A program made the translations under genes and the position numbers. A model generated the notes under the pieces. The model had not been told where the DNA came from and ran no database searches. It worked only from the letters and a program-made list of their open reading frames with translations. 64,000 nucleotides of DNA from Lamellibrachia columna (Eukaryota > Annelida > Polychaeta > Sabellida > Siboglinidae): positions 38,828,990 through 38,892,989 of the forward strand of contig OY759274.1 of assembly GCA_963662155.1 (NCBI GenBank), given 5' to 3'. Positions within the stretch are counted from its first letter, which is position 1; each line of letters begins with the position of its first letter. Below, piece after piece: positions 38,801 through 53,800 of this stretch.

Positions 38801-41800
38801 CACCAATTGCTATAACTGTCTGCCTACAATGTGTGCTGGGTTTGAATAAAACATATAATGTTAAACACTTGAAAGATACACCAACACCACTGACCTGCTG
38901 CCTAGACTTGAGGCGGTCGACAGCCTGCTGGGAGGTGACCACAGGCTTGGCAACAGGGAGAGGGGCCGTGGTCACAGTCAGCTCCTTCTTCAATGTCTCT
39001 ATGCTCTCAGCCAGCTGCTTCACTGTCTGTTAGCAGATAGTGGGTGATGATGACATAGAACAGCAGTTGTGTGGGATGGATCAATAGAAAAAGATGGATC
39101 AATAGTAATCGATCATTTTCGTTGTTATCTTCCACATCTCCAACATTAGCCAGATATAAAATATGATCAGAGTATTGCTGAGCCGTGGGTATTGATGTGT
39201 CCGATTGTCGTATTTGTGTAGTTTAGCAGGTTAGCATACCTATGTTTATCAAGTTAACTATCAAACCAATTTTCTTACAACAACACACCAAATTGACCGA
39301 ACTACATACACGTGCCCAGACACAAATTTTGTCTCTAAATCTATCACAGGCCTTGATTGTCACTGATTAACAACTCAATTAAAATGTCTTAACAGCTTTA
39401 GTAGTACAAAAATAATACAGTTGTACTCAAATTTAGGTAATCTTAATGGAAATTGTAGTTGTATTTTGTTTGGATAGGGCATGACAGTAACATTCTGTAG
39501 AAAAAAAAACTGAACTGAGACAAGATGTGTGAACCGACCTTCATGAAGAGAAGTCGGTCCTCGGGACTCATGTTCTTGTTTTTCTCCAGTTTCTCTATCA
39601 GCAGCTGAAACAACCCATCATCATGGCCATTAGTTGACTGTTGGTCAAAACATCTCCTTTATCAATATGACCTCTAAACTTACTGTTACAAAACAAAATA
39701 TTTAATACAAAATCATGATGCTGCGTTCTGTTCAACAACCCCTGATTGATATCAACGTATTGTCTAACTACGTCTGTTAAATTTTGTGTTTCTAAGATAT
39801 CACTAAGCAGCATTTTCATATAAAATATAATCGGAACTGAGAAAATGCCCACTTACAAGACTGATGAAGATATCATGTCCGACCAGATATACACAAGGTA
39901 GATAACAGTGTTATCCAAGCTTGACATACTTTGTGCGGTATCTAGAATGTTGGTGAAATACTGAAGCCTCCCTACCTTCTGTTGCTGGATCTGTTTCTGT
40001 AGTAACGCCTGCTTCTGTTTCGCAATCTCCAGCGTCTTTCGGAGTACATCCTGAACAATAAAAAATGTTGACTTTAGTCTGGCCACGTCACAACTATTAA
40101 TGGTGTTTTTTCAATTTAGTGAACACCTCAGTTTTACAAGACCACACAACCAATTTCTTTTTAGAATTATGCTGTATCAATATCACTTATGATATCGTAA
40201 TTTTGACTCTGAGACACCTCATATTGCTGTTTTAGCAACACGTGTATGATGTGTTGGTAGTACAGTTAACAAAAATATGAAACTTTCAAGTAACCATCCC
40301 CGTAGACTACATCATGGATGTTTCTGCCATGACTCATGTGGTTGAAAGATAGAATCCACAGCAGGTTACACATTTACCCCATGTGGAATCTTTTATTTTC
40401 TGAGGCATAGACAACAGGTAGAAATGGGGGCGGTGGTCATGTGGTAGAGCGTTGGGCTTTCGGTCGAAGGGACCAGGGTTCGAAACTACCTGCTAACATT
40501 TGGAAACTTGGGCAATTTCGTTCACCCCACTTTGCCCGTGTCTTTCGGAAGAGACACTAAAAGCCATTGGTCCTTTCTACCTGGTGTCTATGCCAGGGGA
40601 AGTAAAAGATCCCACTCAGGGGGTAAATGTGTAACCTATCGACTCAAAGAGTGGTGGTCTCTATCTCTAAACCACTGATTCTAGTTCTTGCGGCCGGAGC
40701 TACTTCCCGGTCGGGCAAGTAAGAGGTGCCGAGCCGGCTGTGTGGACGGCAGTAATGTCGTAGCTGACTCCCCAGGGCTCTATAGCAGAAATGTAGTAGT
40801 AGTAGGTAGAAATGACCAACTGTCGATTAACAGTCTGGTACTCTAACTGCCAATTTACTGCACACCACATTGGGCCCCTGTTGACATGTGTTAACACACT
40901 ATCACCCATGTGTATCGTACCTTCCTCTGCTGTTTCTTTGCCTCGTGTGCATTTGCGTTGCCGAGTCGTGCAGTCACTGGTAGATGTGTCCCTGTGTTGT
41001 AGACGGTGCGGGACAGTTCACCCGTAGGAGAGACCACCACAGACTTCTACAGACGGACAACCAAAAACGTAGCTCAATTCTAAAAATACTCCAGCCATAA
41101 ACATGACCAAAACATCCTTTAAATTTGATATGCTTTCAAGGCATGGGTCTTGAAAAACAGATTCAATTATCATGAAAACATAGCAAAGCTCCATATCAAC
41201 TCTGACATCACTATTAGAATACAAAAATACATTACCACTACAACTGTTATTTTTTCAAATTGAAAAAACTTTTCTTAAGCACTTCAATTATAATGAACAG
41301 TTTCCCAGATACTGTAATCGCAATAATTTGTTGTAACCTTGGTAGTGATTCGACTGGATCAGGAGCATAAAACATTTCAAAATGGGACAACTGTACAGTT
41401 CTCAGTAACACAGGCCATTTAAAGAGATCAGTGTCACCCACCTTGGTGTCACTGTCAGTAGGGATGGTCTTTAGTCGGTTGTTGAGCTGTAGTTTGTGTG
41501 GCGGGGGTATGCTGCCAAGTCGGTCTTTGATCGACCTCTTCTGTTCCCCGCCATACCCCCCTGACTGCAGTGACGGGTCCTCATGTTGCTGATGGTCTGG
41601 CAGCTGCTGCTGCGGACCTGAGTTCACTCCCTGTTGACAAAACAATTTCACAGTCAACTCACTGAAGACGAAATAAACTTTCCAGTTTTGATGAAATACA
41701 TAAGGATGTGTCAGTATTCAGTCAGTCCCATACATCGATGGCTTTGTATGTTTGTCTGCAGAGTAACTTGAGAATGTGTTAGCTAGAATCACTCCCACCA

Positions 41801-44800
41801 ATGTTAGTCATATTGTAAATGGCTTAGTTGACATTGAGCATAGATTGGAATTGGACCAGCATCACACCCACCCACACCCACCCCCACACAGAGAAACCAC
41901 CCAAGCAGAAATTATGTATGTAATGGAAAGACAGAGAGCAGCAATAATGTAATCTATTTTCACACAGTTAGTACCATTAATATGTTAATATGTAATTGGT
42001 GCCAACCTAGTAGACAATAAGAATAATATCATCTGGTAGACAAGTATGTAGTACCCAGTGCACTGCCTAGAAGAAAAATAACAGAGAATACATAGAAATA
42101 CTGTCAGATGAAGGGTTACATTTACCTGCCGTTGAGCCTGGTCACCTGGTCTGTGCCAGAAGATGCGGATGAAGCGGTTGTTGAAGACGGGCTCACTGCT
42201 GTGGTACGCGGCCGCTGCCTCTGAGTTGCTCGAGAACGTGACGAGAGCGGCATCAGGCTCCGTGTTGTAGCACACCTGACAACACGACACTCATAGAAAC
42301 CCTTCTACAGCGACCACCCACACACAACTTCTCTGTTCTCTTAAGACTATTAACAATGTTTTCCCACACAATCCAAAATGAATTTACTGACATTACTAGA
42401 AAACAATTGTTTGATGAACTAAATTACTTTTTCAAATTTAAGGGGATACAGGACACGGCAAATTTTTTTTTTTTAAACTGATAAATCTCACCACAAATGA
42501 TTTGTATGAAGTACCTGTATTGAAACTAAGGAAATTTCATCATTAAAATTTTTGTCTTGAAATATTTAAGTGCGGGAGGGGGTAATAATGGAAAAAAAAT
42601 CGTCAAAATAACAAAAGTTTAAATGAATAGAAAACTGAACCCTTTAGGCTAATTTAAAGTACTAAAATGTTTCTATTGAGGTAATGAACTATTCTAACTT
42701 TCTGTGCATGGCCATTTGCATATGTTATATAGATTTTTTTTGGAAATATTTTTTTGAAATTGTTATTTTTATCCTAAAAATTTTCACATTCAAACCCCCC
42801 CAGTATATAATCCAGATGACTGATAATTATTTCAATGCACAGGAATGTAGATATTTATGGCATTATTACTGTGTGTAAAGTTGGTATGCATCAGTTGGTT
42901 AGTTTTTGAGTTCTATTCACTTTTACCCGAAAAATAGTGATAACTGAGAAAACGGCACTCAAAGTATGAACTAAGTAATTTTAATGTGTTGCACACATTA
43001 GATCTTGCAAATAAGCATCCATATGGTAGCCCTACCATCTATATACAATATCTGTATGTTTATAACAGTAATAGTTAATTAATAGTGACACAATTATATC
43101 ATAGTTTACCCCTACCCCATAATCGATAATGCAAGTTATCGTAGCCGACGCACCACTTCAGGCAGTTTTCACATATAATTCACAATAAATAGGTTGTGAC
43201 ATGATACCTACATCAAACATGCATACTGAATGCATGTAACAGGCAATATAGATAGGTTATCATGTAAAGAATCCTATTCCTATTATTTTACCTAAGAAAG
43301 TATAATTTCATTTATGCAATCAACAACACAACACAGATATAGAGATATGAAAAGGCCAAATGAATGACGTTTATTGTGGGGATTAAGGGTAAGCCCACTT
43401 TCAAAGAAATGTAAAACAAAGAAATGTGGGCTCCACAACCCAACGCCAGGCTGACTACGCCCCATGCGAGCCTCCTGGACGTCGGGTTCAATAGAGCCCA
43501 CATTTCACCACAAAGCAGTAGCAGTATTCCTAGAACAAATAAAAGAAACAATGGCATTACTATTGTCATGGAACACCCTTAAACCAAATAGCATAATGCC
43601 CTACATGCTATCACGCAGTCTATGAATACAACTACCTGCTTAAAAATACACTAGCTCTAACTGGAATAACTACAAAGGTGGGGCCAATTCGCCCCAATTC
43701 GCTACACGAACAGTTCTAAAATCCAAGGTGGAAGGGAAGCGAGCTGCGTCCCAGCGTTAAAACCCGTGAACACTTCTGGGAAAGCCAAAACTCCCATGTC
43801 CACTATCGCAATAAAAAAATGGGAAAGCTTGGAGACATGAACACCCCACTTCCACCAAAGATGTACAATTGCTGCTAACAAGTAAACATACAATGGGGAG
43901 GAGGGTGGGACAAATTTTCAAAGCGCATCCACTCCGTATGCTTTCACAAAACGAAGTGGCTAGTCCAAGTTTGAAAGCTGGTGCGCGCTGATTGGTTCAA
44001 AATATGGAGGCAGGCAAAGTGGGTCACAGAGTGCGTCACCCAGCTCTGCTGGATTAGCATAATAGAATAAATTAGCAATGGACCAATCATTAATTGTATG
44101 TGGTGTTGCTCGCATAAAAACCCATATGCAACATTGGCTGTGCCAATGTTGCATACTCTCATTTTTGCAAATGTAGCATATGTGCGTCCATGTACAATCG
44201 TGACACGTCAGTAAGTTATCATCAACTATTAGTTTGTTTTCCCAAGTACTAAATGTTGCAAATAAGCAACAAAATAATAGTCTTAATATCCATGCATAAT
44301 ATATGAATGTCCATTAACAGTGACAATTATATGTCTTCCCACCCCTCCCCCATACACATATCATGTCTTCCCACCCCTCCCCCATACACATATCATGTCT
44401 TCCCACCCCTCCCCCATACACATATCATGTCTTCCCACCCCTCCCCCATACACATATAATGTCTTCCCACCCCTCCCCCATACACATATAATGTCTTCCC
44501 ACCCCTCCCCCATACACATATCATGTCTTCCCACCCCTCCCCCATACACATATCATGTCTTCCCACCCCTCCCCATACACATATCATGTCTTCCCACCCC
44601 TCCCCCATACACATATCATGTCTTCCCACCCCTCCCCCATACACATATCATGTCTTCCCACCCCTCCCCCATACACATATCATGTCTTCCCACCCCTCCC
44701 CCATACACATATCATGTCTTCCCACCCCTCCCCCATACACATATCATGTCTTCCCACCCCTCCCCCATACACATATCATGTCTTCCCACCCCTCCCCCAT

Positions 44801-47800
44801 ACACATATCATGTCTTCCCACCCCTCCCCATACACATATCATGTCTTCCCACCCCTCCCCCATACACATATCATGTCTTCCCACCCCTCCCCCATACACA
44901 TATCATGCAAAGAATCATCGAGGATGCATCAGTTCAGATAGTTTCCATATATAATTCACACTGCACAGGTTGTGACTTCAGACATCCATGAAACATGAAA
45001 ATTTACTGCATATAACACACCACAGACTTGCTTGCTTCAAGTCAGTATAGCCTATAGGGTATAATGTGTAGACTACAGAAACACGTTTTATAAGAATATT
45101 CCCGTAATCAGCCTAGGCACCACTTCACTGAGGCATTTTATAAATGCAGCATGCGTATGTGTGTTCATATACAATCATGATACGTCAGTCAATCATCACT
45201 AACTCTGAAATTCTTGCTATATATAACATAGCATCCATATACGTCATATGGCACAGTGTGGTGCATAACAAGTTACGTTCTGATCTGCTTCTGCAAAGTT
45301 TCATTCGCCGTCGATTACGGCTGCAAAATCGACTTTCTTCGCCGACCATCGATGTGCAGCATTGTATTCCCTCAGTCGCTTCCGTACAAGTTTCAATTTC
45401 TTCGGCGGCATCTCGATTAAACTATCTATTTCACTCAAAATATCGTTCGCTGACTAGCTGTCAAAAATTCTCCGTAGCAACAACTCCGAATAATCTTAAC
45501 AGGAAACTAAACAACGTATAGCATCGTGGGATTGATTTGCCTCGTTTTGAGAAAAACCGCGTCATAAAATGGCAACAAGGATGTTCCGTGCCTCGTTTTC
45601 AGAAAAAACGTGTCATAAAACTGCGAGGAGGCTGAACGACCCCCCGAACTTGCTTTCAGCCAGTTCCGTGTCTCATTTGCATATGTTCAATGCTAAATAA
45701 GGAGATCGTCGGGAATTTGGACCCGGTTTCATCACGGGAAAATTCTACTTTGGAAGAAAGGGGCGTGACTACCAACATAACTGACAAATAGCCAAGAAGA
45801 CGGCGGTTTTTCTGATACCAAACAAAATGGCGTACGGTGAACGAACGTGGTCAAGGCACAAACATGACTACTTTTTGGCGTGTTTCATCGATTCACATTT
45901 TTATTGTCATTTCACATTTGATGGGCCATCTAAGTTAGTGCTAAAATAGTGACTTAGCGGTGAGTAACTGTTAAAAAACGATCTTTGTTGTGAAGTAGAT
46001 ATATCAATCTGTCAATAAGTGAACAAAACAAAAATTGTCCAAAAAATAATTTCTGACGTATTTCAGACTACCGTATCAGGCCTTAAATAATTTTGCAGAT
46101 ATATTCTGTTGGTAAACTGTCATGCAATCATGCTAGTGACCAAAGAAAGACCCAACTTTGCATTCCTGTCACTTTCTACTGTCAGTTTGGGACATCTTGT
46201 ACACTGCACTTATTCGTAACACCAACAAATTTCTATATTGTCAGAAAGCAACAATGATCCTGGCAGTATAATCACTGCTGGCACTAGATCAACTCCCAAA
46301 CAGATTGTGTTGATTCTGTTCAACCAACAACGTAGTTACGCAAACCTGTACACCCTACTTCACCCCCAGGTGGCTCACCTGCAGGTTGACGATGGTGCCA
46401 AACTTGCCAAAGTGTTCATTCATCTTGGATATATTGTTCATGTTGTGCGGGACCTTTCGTATCTCCAGCGTTGTGTTCTCTGTGTTAATGTTGTATCTCC
46501 GTGGACCTGGGTGGCAAACACGATAAAAAACTAATTAAATGAACATTAATTTACTAGCAATGATACATTCTAGAAGCGAACAGGGTGTGAAGTTAAGTAA
46601 CTACCATATCAACACGGAGTCACCAGTGCAATGTACAATTAAAACCTACCCTAAATGGTCAGATTACATGTTATTTTCATTTAATCAGCATAAAAAATTT
46701 GGCAAGCGTAAACTGTAAACCTGTGATAGTTTAACAAGACCATGGTAGTAAATCTGTTGAACCATCCCATCTCTAATACATATGTGATCAGGTGTAATGA
46801 AGCAGTATAGTCAATCACGATATAAATAAATGTATTTATCTGAAATGTGGCCTTGCTAACTAGAGACACAGACCTAGCCTATCAAACGCTTGTCTCTTGT
46901 AAGCTGGCGGGCCATTGTTCATCATGCCACCCTGGTAGGGGGCGCCATGCATCATCTGCTGTGTCGACGACATCTGTCGCTTCGTGGCAACAACAATTCT
47001 ATTGTTCTCTGGTGGTAAATTGTCTGCAATGCAGATGATACATATGTAGGTGGAAGATTGCCTAAGCTAAGAAACCGTATAAGGAATAAAGATTAATAAA
47101 ATTCCTGTTGAAGTATCAATCGATCTTTCCGTGTATTTTCAATTGCATTTGCATTTTTACAATTTCTTTAGTGACTTGTACAAATACCTAGCCACTAGCA
47201 CAGTGGCTTAATGTCTTGGTGCTCCTCTTGTGAGCAGAAGGTACTATGTTTGAACCTCAAGCCAATGCCAGGGGAACTAAAAGGTCCCACACCGGGCCTA
47301 ACGTGTAACCTGTCATGGACTGTCCAAAGGGCTTTGTAAACAAACAAAAATTAATTCCAATAAATAATTTTTTATAAGATTGACATCTCGCACCCACTCC
47401 CAAAAACAAAACAGAAGTGGAGGCACTGTACACATACTGCCGGTGCAGTGAGTAGAATGATGTATACTGACAAATTTCAACCAGGAAAAACCTCCAAGAA
47501 TGTATTTCTAATTTGTGTGTGACTATTCAAGTGGACCCTTGACTAAACCACCCACATTAAATTTTTAATTATCATCGATTGTTTTATATTTACACGAGAC
47601 ATCTTCAGCAGGTTGAAGGCAGTCGTCACTGACTCAACTATAACACACTCACCTTCCTTGCCAGTTATGTTGGGTTCGGGTTCGGTTGGCACACTGACTA
47701 GATCCCTCTGGCGAGGGGGAGCAGAGTGGTAGCCACCTTGATGGTGGCCACCCCTTGAATGTCCGCCCCGCTGAGGACTGCCCCAGTGGGGTCGTATGGC

Positions 47801-50800
47801 TGGGGCCTCGGGGTTGTACGGCTCCATGGGAATATCTGCAGACAAGAGAGTAACTCAATCTCATACATTACATCAAAAGCAACCTTTGTTGACAAATGAC
47901 ACAGACAAAAATATAGTATAATCACAAATAATAAACGATAATTATTTATGTAAATGGATTAATATATACAACAGTATTTGTATGCACATGAACCATATTC
48001 CTTGGAAGAATTACTAAACCTTAAAGGACACACAATGTGTCGGCATGTAGAACTTCGTCAATAAAATCTTCTTGAAAGATGGCTATTTTTTTTTAGATTC
48101 TGACATTTCAGTAAGTTTCCCAATCATTACAGTCTACCCTAGATTCATCAACAGACTGAAACATACTTGTTTCTCATTTGTTGTAACGACAAGCAACACT
48201 GAATCCCTGCCGCCGCACTAAACTACTAGCATCAAAATATTTTATGAATTTCATGACCACGCAAACAACAAAACACAAATTCAAAATGACTATCGTCGTA
48301 CTTACTCTGCGGACCTCCTGGTGGACGAAAACCCGGTGGTCCAGCCGAATGGGGAACGGCAACCGGCATTGTCCCCGGGGGTGGTGGCGGGTTCTCGTTG
48401 GTGGACGGTGAGAATGAGGCTGGAGAATAAACAGGTTATTTAGACACCCAACGTCCCTACTGGCTACTGGCACGACTATCCCATCACGAAAAAAGCTAAG
48501 CTCTTCATCTTTAATTTTATAACTGCAACCAACAGGTTTACGTGCTTTAACGGCACTAAAACACATAGATATGTTCGTAGAGACAACTGTTAAAGGCCAT
48601 AAATGCAACTTATATTTTATCCCTCCATTCCTATTGTAACAATTCATATTACAGACAGCCAAAACTTGTAATACTTGCATCGGCTTGCAGATGCCAAAAC
48701 AAAGAAAAACTACAAATATAGTAAATCATACATACCAAATACATCGATAAAGACTTTCTGACCACCAATTCACAAACGCACAAGTTAGAAATACAGTTAT
48801 TACAAAACCCAAATATTATTAAGCAGAACAACAAGACATAACTTACAAAGGCCCACCACGTCAAGCAGCCCAGAAGTGTACAAAAAGCATGAAACTGAAG
48901 TGCTGTGGAAAAGTGACGAAATCATGCTAAAGTGTGCGTCTAGATTCAAATATAAGGTGCGTAATTAATAGAGAGCAACTCGACTGAAGCCTGTACTCAC
49001 GCCGGTGAGGCGGCTGTGCATTGGGAAGGGGAGGTTCGGGCGGTCGGACGGAGGGCTGCTGGGCTGGTGGAACCATTGGCATTCTCTGAAGCCCATGAGA
49101 ACGATGTAACAATGGTGGCTGCCCCATCATAGGGGGGCGGTCTCGAGGGGGCATCAGTCCCCGTGGCTGGGGTAGCATACCCTGGGGTGGCCCAGCTTGT
49201 CCTGCCGGCTGGGGCTGCATACCAGGCCTGGGTTGTGATGGCATGCCTTGACCTTGAGGGGGTGGCATTCTTTGACCTTGAGAAGGTGGCATGCCTTGAC
49301 CTTGAGGGGGCGGCATTCTTTGACCTTGCTGGGGTGGCATGCCCAGACCCTGCTGGGGTGGCATGCCCGGACCCTGCTGTGGTGGCATGCCCGGACCCTG
49401 CTGGGGTGGCATGCCCGGACCCTGCTGGGGTGGCATGCCCGGACCCTGCTGGGGTGGCATGCCCGGACCCTGCTGGGGTGGCATGCCCAGACCCTGCTGA
49501 GGCGGCATGCCTGGACCCTGCTGAGGTGGCATGCCCTGACCAGGTTGGGATGGCAAAGGCTGACCCGGTTGGGGTGGCATTCCTTGTCCAGGGTGTGGCA
49601 TACCTAAGGGAAACCATGACAACACATTCAAGAAATGTAAACTGAGTCAAACATTTCAGTCACTCACCGAGAAGCTTTTGATATGATCCCATCCACCTGG
49701 GCCACAGTTCCATGTTCAGTAAACCAAAATGGCAAATTCGTCTCTATTTCTTCTGTGTACCACAGATAAAAAATGCTATCTGGTCTCATCAATAAATGAA
49801 CTTTTGCCCTATGAGCATATAACACAATATATAAATATGCCCTCACACACAGATTTGGACAAAACTTTTCTTAGGTGGAAATTTGTAATTTATGCAAATA
49901 TATCCGACACAGTAAATGTTTCTCATTGTATGACTAAAATTGCTAGAAATACCATTGGAAAGAACAAAGTTTATATACAACACTGATGGTTCCTATAATA
50001 TCTGGCAGTAAAGATTTGTTGTACTTTCTATCCCAGCATGAAATGCATACGTAAAATGGATGCCAGATGCTGTGGAACTGTCCCCTCACACAACTTGGCA
50101 AGAAGCTGTTTACGAGCTCAGAGTTACCCCAGAAACATACATTTAAAGTTACCTCAGCCAAGCCTGAAAACTCCACAAGAAATGACCGTAACATGAAATT
50201 CTGCATCTACTTACCCTGCCCCGGCTGTGGTAGCATGCCCGGACCCGGTGGGGGTGGAATCCTTGGCGGCGGTCCTGGTGGCATTGGTGCCATCATGTGT
50301 GGTGGACCAGGGGGAGGACCTAAGGTGACAACACCAGTGTCATGTAGGTCTGTGTACATCACTAGTATGTATTTCTATGAACAAATCTATGGATAAGATA
50401 CTGATTTTTATATTTATGGTAGGGATGCTGAATGATACAACAGCCAACTCCCAAAAAACAAATCGGCGCAGGCTCGTACATCAACGTTTTGAAATGTGAT
50501 TTCGTGATAAATCTAACTTACCTAGTATCCAGTACCATTCAAACTTGTTTGAGCAAATGTGTTAATTAGTTTTGATGAACTCATCGGTCAAACTATTAAA
50601 TTATTCTTGACTGGATCTGAAAAAAATTCTGCAAGAGGGCAAAATATTCCGGCATTATTTGCTATGAAAGAAGGTTATCCACTCTTTCAAAACTTTCAGA
50701 TCTAACAATCATATCCAATTCTTTCAGTGATTGTAACAAAAATACGCACTCTTCTATTAAACCAACTGTGCATATTCACCCTCTAGATCTGAACATCAAC

Positions 50801-53800
50801 AAACCTAAATCGTAATGTGTTACATGAATTGAGGGGAAGGTCTGACCAGATAAAAACCCACCAGCTGGAGGAGGAAATGGCAGAACATTTGGTAGACTCA
50901 TGTCATCCACTATGACCGGGTCACAGCCATGATCAAACGGACACAGGTCTCCACGCATGCAGAAACCCTTCTCTGAAATACAAGTCACAGGTAGCAGTAA
51001 ACGGTACGTTTAACCATCAGCCAGAAATGCAGCAGGAATACAAATGTGGTTTGTGTGAACACTGTTCCTCCTCTCTGGATATTAGCCATAGACAATCACG
51101 ATGTTAATATGGTATGATTAAAATTATTATATTTTATTATCAATAACAGACAATAGTCGTAAAATTATTATTCAGTTATTAGACTCAACCCACAATGAAG
51201 ACAGAGGTTTGGATGATCAAAGAAAATCAAGAAGAAACAAAATGATGAAAACAAGTTTGGCATACATGTAACGAAATTAAGAAAACAGCCAAGAACAGAT
51301 GTATTTGCTAAAGAATAGAGCATCAACGACAGGCATTATATTTAAACTTTTGTCTCATACGTACGTATGTATGCAGACACACACAGATCAATACGTTAAC
51401 TACTGGGCTAATCAGCACAATTATAGTTTGGCAAAATATAAATCCCTCCACTGGGATGTGAATAGAGGATAAATGTGTAAATATGAAGATGACCTACCGT
51501 CATAGTCACGGCAGCGTGGGCGAGATGGCCTCGCATCAACGTGTCCAGGTGGTGGTATTCGGAAGTCGCGGTAGTCTTTATCTCCACGATCTGACAGCGG
51601 CGTAGAGCTTCGGCTGTCAAGGCTGCCACTGCGCCGACGGCCTGTAATTAATTATAACTATTTACACCGTCAACAGCAATCACAATAAAAACATTATGTC
51701 TGCAATCATAACCGTAACTGATCTTATAGTAAGCATATCTGACCCTTGTAAGTGATTAAAAAATTATAAAAATCACACCAAAATGTTATGAAGATATTTA
51801 GCATACATCCTCTCCCTGGTGCCCAGGAGTGAATGTAAATTTTAGATGTATTATAAACTTCTGTACCAAATCAACAGAATGTTATTTACCTCCACCTGGT
51901 GGAGACTTTGACCGTGACTTTGACAGTGACCGAGATAACGACCGGGAATTTGACCGCGACCTTGGCGGCCGAGCTCGTTCTCTTGACCGACTGCGGGAAC
52001 GCCTTGGAGACAGGTTTCGCTTTGGTGGTGTGTAACGTGACCGTCTCGAATCTGTGTCATAACGACTATATCTACTGCGTGTCCGTCCAACAGGCGATCG
52101 ACGACGGTCATACCCATGGCGACGTCTGTCATCACGTCTGTCGTCTCTGCAAAATGCTCGCATTCATAAACAATTTAATAATTTTACAATACTGCAGAAC
52201 CAGTGACTAAGATAATGTGCCTGATTACAGACGCTGGTCAGATATATGGGTGTAGTTTTAGCAAAACACTGGCTGTGATAGAGTGGCCATCTTTAAGGGG
52301 TGGGAAACATGAAGGGGTTCTACTGAACAGTTGCCACAAGCTTGTAGAATGACAGATGGTTTTCAAATGTTAATAGCATGTAAGCATAATATACATAAAC
52401 ATGTATGTCCACAGGGTTGACATGTAATGAAGTAAAAGTACTTCGTTACAATACTTGAGTAGTTATTTCAAATAATTGGCATGTAACAAAGTAGAATTTT
52501 GACTAAATACTTTTACTTGTAACTTGTAAGTAGTTTTAGCTAACATAACGCGACTTTTTACTTTGTTACTTTTATTTACTTTGCAATATATTTTCGTTAC
52601 ATTTTTTGCGAAACCGCTGCTGCCGGTGATGCTCCACCGTCGACATTTCATAAACTGTGCCTAGTCGCCAGGCCAAAAGGTATTAATATCATCCAATTGT
52701 AGGCCAGTTCGCGATCATATTTGCATGCAAACCTCTCTTTGGGAAATCAACATAACCACTGTTTTATATATATAGATCAGTGAACGAAGTCTGCCAAATA
52801 TTGGCATAGGTCAGGTTAAGGCCATTGACATAAAATATCACTTCGAGAACACAACGCTCGAACGCCATCTCAAACCATAATGCAAATGTCTCCGTTGCAC
52901 CATATAAACTATTAATCAGTAAGTTTCCAATGCATGTTATAAATATTAAAATTTGCGATTTCTACATTGTATTGATAATCCCCATACACTGACACAATTC
53001 TGATATACGCGAACGAACACGTGTCATAGATAAAAAACTTCACCTATTTTCGCCTATTGTCAGCTACAGCCTTATTGGCTTACATCAGCATTAAACAGCA
53101 TTTTACTTTCACGAACAAAATTCATATTGAGATGTTTAATAAATTCATAGTAATGATTACTCTACAGAACTAAAGATAAAGAGTAAAGAATTGATACTCT
53201 GCCACTTGACCCATCAATGGCATATTCAAGCTGACCCATAATATCAGGGACAGAGACAGGGGCCCTGACAGGGCACTTAAATCTTAATTGCAATTAGCAA
53301 CAGCAGTCCTCAGTTGCACTGGTCTGTCTTCTGATCAATTCTAGCCCCAGGTGGTACCAGGTAACCAACCTAGCTAGCTGCTAAAGTGTGTTGTTTCAAT
53401 GTTTGTGTGAGCTGATAAGACATGTCTGGAAAGACTTGAGAAGGTGGGGTTCACAAGCCCGGTGGCTTCATCTGCAAGGCATCAAATGTCTTTGTTAATT
53501 TTACTATGGGCAGTGCTAGGTGGTATTACCTCTGACCAGTTTCCCTGAGAGGCTACTAGTACTACTGGACTGACCCTCTAGCTACTCAAATCAGGGTTGA
53601 AAAAAAAAAAAAAAATTTTAATTGATTTTTTTTTTAAATCTGGAATATAGACATTTATATAGATGTTTATATTTATAAACTCTTTCAAACTTGTTCTATT
53701 CAAATCGATTTGGGTACTTGTCTTAACATGAGTACGTGATTTTTGCTTATATCAAGACATTAGGCAATGTCCACAAGGCATCACCCCCTGTAGTTGCATA

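Larger units (their letters stand above)
42276..46378 (-). other. Large RBM26 intron with repeats
   Basis: 4.1 kb. It holds the 32-bp minisatellite (44334-44908), a perfect 14-bp hairpin (44125-44155) and diverged copies of a repeat around 43130-43260, 44160-44300 and 44920-45220 (shared TATAATTCACA, AGGTTGTGAC, CAATCGTGACACGTCAGT-like segments). Short minus-strand frames at 43312-43569 and 43702-43893 look membrane-like but match nothing I know. About 45540-45660 contains two copies of CCTCGTTTT-AGAAAAA-CGTCATAAAA. Confidence 0.55.

Noticed and set aside
40436..40510. Functional tRNA gene
   Set aside because: A and B boxes are present, but no complete cloverleaf with acceptor stem is seen, and it continues into a SINE body with target-site duplications.
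43292..43893. Short minus-strand frames with hydrophobic stretches
   Set aside because: They look like membrane segments but are short, have no consistent splice joins and lie within an RBM26 intron; likely chance.
44125..44155. Histone mRNA 3' stem-loop
   Set aside because: The stem is 14 bp with a 3-nt loop and lacks the histone consensus; no histone gene is adjacent.
44320..44991. 223-codon frame rich in Pro, His and Cys
   Set aside because: Created by the 32-bp minisatellite; it lies in an intron of RBM26 and all three frames stay open similarly.
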